Shown here: in pieces, positions 58,425-64,000 of the stretch
Layout: each line of letters begins with the position of its first letter
How positions within the stretch are numbered: position 1 is the first letter of the stretch
Source: Sambucus nigra
Lineage: Eukaryota; Streptophyta; Magnoliopsida; Dipsacales; Adoxaceae
Assembly (NCBI GenBank): GCA_949130495.1
Contig: OX422210.1
Span: 636,330,585 to 636,394,584 of the forward strand
DNA length: 64,000 nucleotides
Reading direction: 5' to 3'
Position numbers and translations under genes: made by a program
Notes under the pieces: model-generated
Told to the model about the DNA's origin: nothing
Databases searched by the model: none
What the model saw: only the letters and a program-made list of their open reading frames with translations

Positions 58425-60168
58425 AGAACATTGCGCGTCCCGAGCAATGTAAAAGAATCCTAGCAAGGCTCAATTCTTGAAAAACATTTTATTGGGATAG
58501 AATACCTTTTTCGCGGGCAAGCGGTTGCATTTAGTGTATGCAACAAGCCTTTAAACCCCTAGGTCACCCTAGTAGGACGAGTTGTGTCTCGTGAGGGTTT
58601 GCAGAGAATATACCCACAAAATTCGACTCAAAGAAAATTCAAAATACGCAAAAGTTGTACAATTTAAACTTTTTACAGAAAATAGTCATCATCAAGTCAT
58701 ATGTACAAGTCTCAAACCGTAGTGTGTGTGTGCGAAGCCGAAAATATAATCGCCAATTTCCACCGATTGATCATTACGTTACTTATCCGAAAATTCATTT
58801 TGATTTCAAATTCTCACGGAATGCTCTCTCAAACGAATCACTCGGAATGTGGCTATTCTCTCGGTATGCGTGATATAAAGAGTAAATATAATGGATGCAA
58901 AATCACGCATACAATTAGAAAGACGGAAATTTCATGGTGAAAGGATCTCATCAACGGATTACAGTTTTAAAAACAGGAACATTGCCTCTTATTCTCGCAT
59001 TCAATCTCTTTTATTATCTTTTGGTGTATTAGCTCTCCACGCGGTAACCAATTTCGCAATTTAGACTCGGTTAGGACTTTTTCGGGTTTTAAGGTATATT
59101 GGGTAAAATGAAAATGGTAGGGAAGGTTGGAATTGAAAAAGTTATTTATGATGTCCATTTGTGCTTTTTCCAGGCTATTGCTCATTTTTTTCTTCTTGTT
59201 TTTCTCTATTTTTTATGTTTTTCACTTCTTTTCTTTTCTCACTATTTTTGTTGAGCATATTTATTTTTTCTTGCCTTGCCCCTTGTTATGCACTTTTTAG
59301 ACTTAAATTCTGAATTTTTCCATTTTTCACAATTTCGGGCTATTTGGGTTTTTCGGGTTGTCAAACGAAAGGAAAAATTATTTGGCTCAAGTTTTGGGTT
59401 ACAAAAGGGATGATTTTTCGTATCTTTTTCTGGCCAATATTTTTGGGTGACAAACGATGGCCTACTTCATTGTCCAAAATGCCAATTGCGTTACCATATG
59501 CGTTTCGAGATGAATTTAAGTTTAGAGATCCTTTTGGCACGTTTTTTAAAGCAATATTACACACATTTTTCAAAACCGATCAAAATGAAAGGGTTGAGAT
59601 CCTCGGCAACTTTTTAGGCACTGAAAAGAACTTTGAGTTAACAATTAACTCGGATTGATTTAAAAACTCACAAAAAATGATAGGCTCGAATCTCACCGGG
59701 TTTGTTAATCTCCCCACTTATTCGTTAAGTCATCAATTTTCGCTCAATTTCCTTCTTTAGTCAATTTCGGCTTTGTGTATGTTGAATTTTTACAACTTGA
59801 GACTTCAATTTGACTTTTAATGATATTTTTGAAAAATTTGAATTCCAATTTTTATTTATTTTGAACAAAAATATTTTTGGATTTTTCAAAATTTTATGAA
59901 TTTTTTGGAAATTTCTGGGCATTTTGAAAATTTGTGAAGTTTTAGAAATACGCACTTGTGACCCCCCCTAACTTAGACTTTTGCATTGTCCTCAAGCAAA
60001 AAGGACTAAAATCTAAAGAAGGCAAAATAATAAGTGCGATAAATAAAACAAACAAATGGAGAAAATGCAGTTTTTTTTACAAACAAGACTGTGGTACAAT
60101 TACAAGGAAAAACATACAAACTGTGAACAGGAAAACTAAATAAAAGGCTGCCAGCACCACATCAAGCT
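58425..60168 (-). other. G4 non-coding 3' region
   Basis: No gene seen; AT-rich. A second PPT-like block (sense GAGGACAATGCAAAAGTC then TAAGTTAGGGGGGG) lies at about 59958-59998. Confidence 0.6.
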
Positions 60169-61338
60169 TCAATGGGGCGGGGGATGGGAAGAACCAGGTG
60201 CGTCAGGGCCATAGGGGTTATGGTAATAGGATGGCAGTGGCTCATTGGGCTCCCCTTGGCGTCGATAAATGTTCGCTTGGAAGCGGAGTACTAAGCTCAT
60301 ATCACGACGGTAATTGGTCAAAAAGGTGCTGAAATTCGTTTCAAGTGCCGACATGCGGTTTGAGAGGTCGCTTCCCGCCCACTCAAAATCTGGATCGTCC
60401 TCCTCGTCCGCCGACTCCTCGTTCGGACCGACATCCCCCATCTCGACATCCGCACCGGCTGCCTCTTCTTCTTCCTCGCTCTCGCTCGAGGCAGCCTCTT
60501 CTTCACTATCACCGCCCCGCCTTGCCCATAGGACAACAAGCTGTTTGGCACTCTTGGTGCGGGTCCCTTGTCCAAAAGGACCGGGAATACGAGTATGGTC
60601 GAGCGGCGCCGCTATGCTCGCATCCTTGAGGATAGAAGTGATCACACGGGCATAGGGAAGTGGGTCATTACCCTTCTCATCCAAGGACACATTGATGATG
60701 TCGGCATATAAAGTGCGGGCCAAGTGGATGGAAGTGTGGGGGTCAAAGAGGTGATAGTTCAAAGTGGCTTGCCGGGGCCGCATGGCGGAATCGTTGGAAG
60801 TTTGCAATATGTTGGCACACACAATCTGAAAAGTGAGGCGCGCCTTCTCGTTAAGGCTTACAACGGCAACGGTTTGCCCCGTCCAAGCCACATTTGGTGC
60901 AATGCGGGCCATGATAACATCCTTGTCGACCGGGGGGCCGTTTCGTGGATAGGTGAATTCTTGAACGTCCGGAACGTCGTACTTGGCCACTTTGGCCGTG
61001 AGAAGGGCCAAAGAAAATGGGATGATATTCCCATCCACGTAAGCTTGGGCCTCAAATTGACCCGTCCGAACGAGGGTGCCATAAAAGGATCGGACTTCGG
61101 TTGACCAAACCGCTTCATAGGGTTTGTTGAGGAATCGGCACCAGCCCCGAGCCATGAATAGGGCGGTGACGAAGTTGGGCAGCCCGGCCCATTGGATAAC
61201 GCGTTCCATATGGAGTTTGCGATCCAAACCGAAGAACTGATGGCACCATCGCTCCTCTTGATGGGAGCGAAACTCGCCACGACCGGAGGGCTGGATGTCG
61301 GTGGAGTCATACTTGGTGGGGGAAACACATAGAGCCAT
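60169..61338 (-). CDS. Athila extra ORF ('putative plant transposon protein', PF20167-like)
   Basis: Intact 389-codon ORF after pol, on the same strand. The N-terminal two thirds (FVTALFMARGWCRFLNKPYE, EVRSFYGTLV, YVDGNIIPFSLALL, NYHLFDPHTSIHLARTLYAD) resembles the plant-transposon protein found after pol in Athila elements. It has no signal peptide or clear membrane span, so I do not call it envelope. Then come an acidic stretch (residues about 272-325, EEEAASSESEEEEEAAGADV) and a Pro/His-rich tail. A TATA box and a CT-rich leader lie just upstream, suggesting its own mRNA. It is the only long uninterrupted retrotransposon ORF in the window. Function unknown. Confidence 0.72.
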   Translation of the reverse strand: MALCVSPTKYDSTDIQPSGRGEFRSHQEERWCHQFFGLDRKLHMERVIQWAGLPNFVTALFMARGWCRFLNKPYEAVWSTEVRSFYGTLVRTGQFEAQAYVDGNIIPFSLALLTAKVAKYDVPDVQEFTYPRNGPPVDKDVIMARIAPNVAWTGQTVAVVSLNEKARLTFQIVCANILQTSNDSAMRPRQATLNYHLFDPHTSIHLARTLYADIINVSLDEKGNDPLPYARVITSILKDASIAAPLDHTRIPGPFGQGTRTKSAKQLVVLWARRGGDSEEEAASSESEEEEEAAGADVEMGDVGPNEESADEEDDPDFEWAGSDLSNRMSALETNFSTFLTNYRRDMSLVLRFQANIYRRQGEPNEPLPSYYHNPYGPDAPGSSHPPPH

Positions 61339-61430
61339 GGAAATAAGAGGGATTTTTGCTTGGAAAACTAAAGAGGGAGAAGAGAGGATTTTGGTTGAAG
61401 GTGTGAAGAGAAAGGGAGGGTAGGGGTGTG

Positions 61431-61438
61431 TATTTATA
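61431..61438 (-). promoter_or_regulatory. Internal TATA box for the Athila ORF
   Basis: TATAAATA on the minus strand (context CACCTATAAATACACACC), 93 bp upstream of the ATG at 61338. The leader is rich in C and T, like plant 5' UTRs, and TTTCC precedes the ATG. Confidence 0.65.
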
Positions 61439-61615
61439 GGTGAAGGAGTGAGTGGAGGGGTTGGACTTGGAGGGAAAGGGTTTGGAGGGAAAAGGGGGTG
61501 AATTTGGGAGGGAAAGGTTGGGGTTGGGAGTTGGGAAAACGGATTGGAGGGAAAGAATGGGATTGGGGAGAAGGGGGTGAATCTTGGGAAGGGGATAAAT
61601 CAGATCTACAGAAGG

Positions 61616-61715
61616 CGGATCGATCCGGGGTAGGGGCGGATCGGTCCGCCTTAAAATTAAAGGAACCGGTCTCGGGGCGGACCGGTCCGGCCTTAAATTA
61701 AAGGAACCGGTCCGG
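61616..61715. repeat. Palindrome cluster upstream of the internal promoter
   Basis: CGGATCGATCCG (61616-61627, perfect), GCGGATCGGTCCGC (61636-61649, one mismatch), CGGACCGGTCCG (61678-61689, perfect), plus two GGAACCGGTC half-sites each preceded by TTAAAATTAAA or TTAAATTAAA. Confidence 0.93.
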
Positions 61716-61987
61716 CCCAAGGTTTTTGGGCTGGATTTTCCTCGAACTTAATTTTGATCTCTCTTCTCTGAAAATTTTCACTTTCACAACATACTCCCTA
61801 TCAATCTAGACTTAAACCCTCTCAATTTCGCTGGTCAACGCCCTTTGACTCGATATTCCTGAAACATGCGAATGCTTTTCCCGAATGAACCCTAGTCCTA
61901 TCGACGCTCACTACACACATGACAGTCTCTACACACACGACTCTCACCCCATACGTGTCGGGGGTGCGATGACCTTGGTGCAACAGC

Positions 61988-63268
61988 TCACTCAACCCCG
62001 TAAACGGGATCCAATAACCAGACGGTGTCGACTTCTTCCGCACACGCCTCTAGATATGGCTTTAGGCATTGTCCATTCACTTTGAATGTATTTCCCCCTT
62101 TTAAATCATCTAATTCAATAGCTCCGTGGGGGAAAACATTCTTCACTACGAACGGGGCAGACCATCGTGACCGCAACTTGCCCGAAAAGGGATGAAGCCG
62201 AGACTTGTAAAGAAGAACTTTTTGCCCGGGAAGAAACTCTTTGCGTCGAATGATGCTATTATGAGCGAGTTTTATTATTTCTTTTTAAATTTTATCATTC
62301 TCATACGCATCATTGCGTATTTCTTCTAACTCATTCAATTGAAGCTTGCGGGCTTCACCGGCCTTGTCTATGGCATAATTTAATTGCTTAATCGCCCAAC
62401 ATGCCTTGTGTTCTAGCTCAACGGGAAGATGACAAGGTTTGCCATACACAAAGCGGAAAAGGGGACATGCCGAGTTGATTCTTATATGCGGTACGATATG
62501 CCCATAGCGAATCGTTCAATCTAAGTGACCAATCTTTCCGGGTAAGATTGATGGTCTTTTCAAGAATGTTTTTGATTTCCCGATTTGCTAGTTCGGCCTG
62601 CCCATTTGTTTGCGGGTAATAAGTCATTCCAACCTTGTGAACGACACCATACTTTCGCATGAGCTTCGCGAATGGCCTATTGCAAAAGTGCTTGCCATTA
62701 TCACTAATTATCGCTTTCGAAGCACCGAAGCGGGAAAGTATGTGTTCCTGCAGGAATTTTATCACCACTTTGTTGTCATTTGTCTTGGTAGCTATAGTTT
62801 CCATCCATTTAAAAATGTAGTCTACCGCGACAAGGATGTATAGGAAACTAAAGGACGGGGGGAAAGGGCCCATGAAGTCAATACCCCAATAGTCGAAGAT
62901 CTCAATGATGAGTATGGGGGTAAGAGGCATCATGTCTCATCGGGTAATGGCCCCCATCCGTTGGCACCTATTGCAAGATTTCCAAGCCGAGTTCACATCC
63001 CGAAATATTGTGGGCTAATAGAGGCCGCATTGCATAATTTTTGCGGCCGTCTTTTTCGTCAAAAAGTGGCCACCACAAGCTTCCGAATGACAAAACTGGA
63101 TGACTTTAGAGATTTCATCATCCGGTACACATCGTCGGATGATTTGGTCGGCGCAATATTAAAAAGGAATGGATAATCATAGAAGAACATGCGCGACCAA
63201 GTAATAAATTTTTTCTTATCTTGCGGTGTCCAATCGGGAGGGACGGCTCCCGTGACAAGATAGTTCAC
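61988..63268 (-). pseudogene. G4 pol: integrase (Athila type)
   Basis: Zinc-binding N-terminus with CGLYWPTIFRD and CNRCQRMG. Core: [12 protein letters not shown] (first Asp), [15 protein letters not shown] (second Asp), [19 protein letters not shown] (Glu). All three catalytic acids are kept. A one-base insertion near 62462 shifts from GMSPF to another frame, where [20 protein letters not shown] and RKLQLNELEEIRNDAYEN continue; a stop lies near 62290. The C-terminus LRSRWSAPFVVKNVFPHGAI to KVNGQCLKPYL is open to TGA at 61988. A TGA also separates the zinc region from the core (about 62934). Confidence 0.88.
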
Positions 63269-63307
63269 TTTATCCGCAAACCAGGGTAAAGAAGAGGTAG
63301 CAAAAAG

Positions 63308-63835
63308 TTACTCATCCGGAAAGTATTCGTCTATGGGTACGGGATCACTAGGTACGTCGAACGAAAGCCGCGATAAGTGGTCGGCAACGACGTTTTCTAC
63401 TCCTTTCTTATCTTTGATGGAGAGATTGAACTCTTGTAGGAGTAGGATCCACCTTATGAGGCACGACTTGGCATCTTTCTTTGCAAGTAGGTATTTCAAA
63501 GTCGCGTGGTCGGTGAAGCAAGTAATGGGAGAACCGATGAGATATGACCGGAATTTATCAAGGACAAAGACTACTGCTAGCAACTCTTTCTCCGTAGTAG
63601 AGTAGTTGAGTTGAGGTCCGATAAGAGTCCGGCTAGCGTAGTAGATGGCATGAGCTTGCTTATCCTTTCTTTGGCCCAAAACATCCCCTATCGCATAATC
63701 GCTAGCATCACACATAAGTTCGAATGGTAAGGACAGATCCGTAAATTGCATGATGGGAGCAGACACAAGCATGGTTTTCAGTTTTTCAAAAGAGCTTTGG
63801 CATGCTTCCGTCCACTCGAATGGGGTGTCCTTCAT
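63308..63835 (-). pseudogene. G4 pol: RNase H domain
   Basis: 175 open codons: [38 protein letters not shown] (first Asp), [20 protein letters not shown] (Glu), [20 protein letters not shown] (Asp) and [10 protein letters not shown] (last Asp). It is the standard gypsy RNase H following RT. The same frame begins upstream in the RT thumb and stops at 63308 after DEYFPDE. Confidence 0.85.
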
Positions 63836-64000
63836 GAGTAGGTTGCTTAAGGGTTTAGCGATGGCTCTAAAGTCCTTAATGAACCTTCAATAAAACCCCG
63901 CGTGGCCTAAGAATGAGGGTACTTCCTTAAGCAATTTTGGTGGGGGGAGATCAGCTATGACATCTATTTTTGCCCTATCAACTTCTATTCCCTTGGATGA
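63836..64000 (-). pseudogene. G4 pol: end of reverse transcriptase
   Basis: Reads VPSFLGHAGFY, one TGA, then [18 protein letters not shown] in the same frame; this is the RT/RNase H connection. The rest is outside the window. Confidence 0.8.

Larger units (their letters stand above)
56821..64000 (-). mobile_element. G4: Athila-lineage Ty3/gypsy retrotransposon, 3' part
   Basis: Sense strand is minus; the 5' half lies beyond the right edge. Visible in sense order: RT thumb (64000-63836), RNase H, integrase, an internal promoter region with palindromes, an extra ORF (61338-60169), a 1.7-kb non-coding 3' region, PPT and the 3' LTR (58410-56821). The integrase tail (QLNELEE, GKLRSRWSAPF, FKVNGQCLKPYL) and the GCTCGGGAC..GTTAGGGGGG PPT block are Athila traits. 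It is inserted in the antisense ORF of G3. Confidence 0.88.

Noticed and set aside
60314..61328. Several long frames opposite to the Athila ORF (113-156 codons)
   Set aside because: They are shadows of a GC-richer coding region; composition is biased (Pro/Ser/Arg runs) and they have no start context or known domain.
60169..61338. Envelope-like gene of Athila
   Set aside because: No signal peptide, no clear membrane span and no fusion-like segment; the plant-transposon protein family fits better.

Overview
The window reads as nuclear DNA of a flowering plant, probably a eudicot, though the species cannot be named from sequence alone. It holds one recognisable host gene and then about 50 kb of nested LTR retrotransposons of plant lineages (Tat and Athila of Ty3/gypsy, and Ty1/copia). 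The DNA is AT-rich, the host gene has GT-AG splice sites with a long intron, and no bacterial or organellar gene is present.

Positions 1-11,300: a minus-strand family-14 glycosyltransferase (plant DUF266, Core-2/I-branching type). It has two coding exons (8830-8270 and 2563-1922) in phase 0, giving 400 residues. The 5.7-kb intron carries a threefold 109-bp tandem repeat and a 222-bp Mutator-type MITE with a perfect 9-bp target duplication. Positions 11,300-14,271 hold older debris: an LTR-like sequence, an Athila 3'-end remnant, and a probable LTR that was later split by G1.

Positions 14,272-44,079 are one old Tat element, G1, on the plus strand (518-bp LTRs, TSD GTACT). It was later split twice. 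C1 (18,278-24,408, minus, TSD GGGAT) is a gag-only, non-autonomous copia-type element. G2 (31,060-43,460, minus, TSD GTCGT) is a younger Tat element with a nearly continuous gag-pol frame. By-eye LTR divergence (about 15% in G1, 5% in C1, 2.5% in G2) agrees with the nesting order. A second old Tat copy, G3, starts at 44,845 on the plus strand. It is interrupted by solo LTR S1 (45,699-47,244, TSD ATTAC) and then at 56,820 by an Athila element, G4 (minus), which runs off the right edge.

The three Tat elements share one layout: LTR, PBS, gag, PR, RT, RNase H, IN, a short-hairpin array, then ORFs on the opposite strand that converge on pol. The antisense ORFs resemble the 'putative gypsy type transposon' family plus coiled-coil proteins. 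At least one intron position is shared by copies, and a TATA box lies about 170 bp upstream of the antisense ATG in G1 and G2. G4 carries an extra Athila ORF with its own TATA box and 5' leader.

Three patterns deserve most attention. First, C1, S1 and G4 each have a cluster of 12-14-bp palindromes just upstream of the LTR TATA box, each with a different core sequence, and G4 repeats its cluster upstream of its internal promoter. Second, a hairpin array sits at the same place (between IN and the antisense ORFs) in all three Tat elements; in G2 it is a 41-bp repeat whose sense RNA would form cUUCGg tetraloop hairpins. Third, the antisense gene module with its own promoter and intron persists in all copies. 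No autonomous, intact element is visible: G1 has a mutated RT active site, G2 has an integrase Glu-to-Lys change and several stops, and G3 is full of stops.
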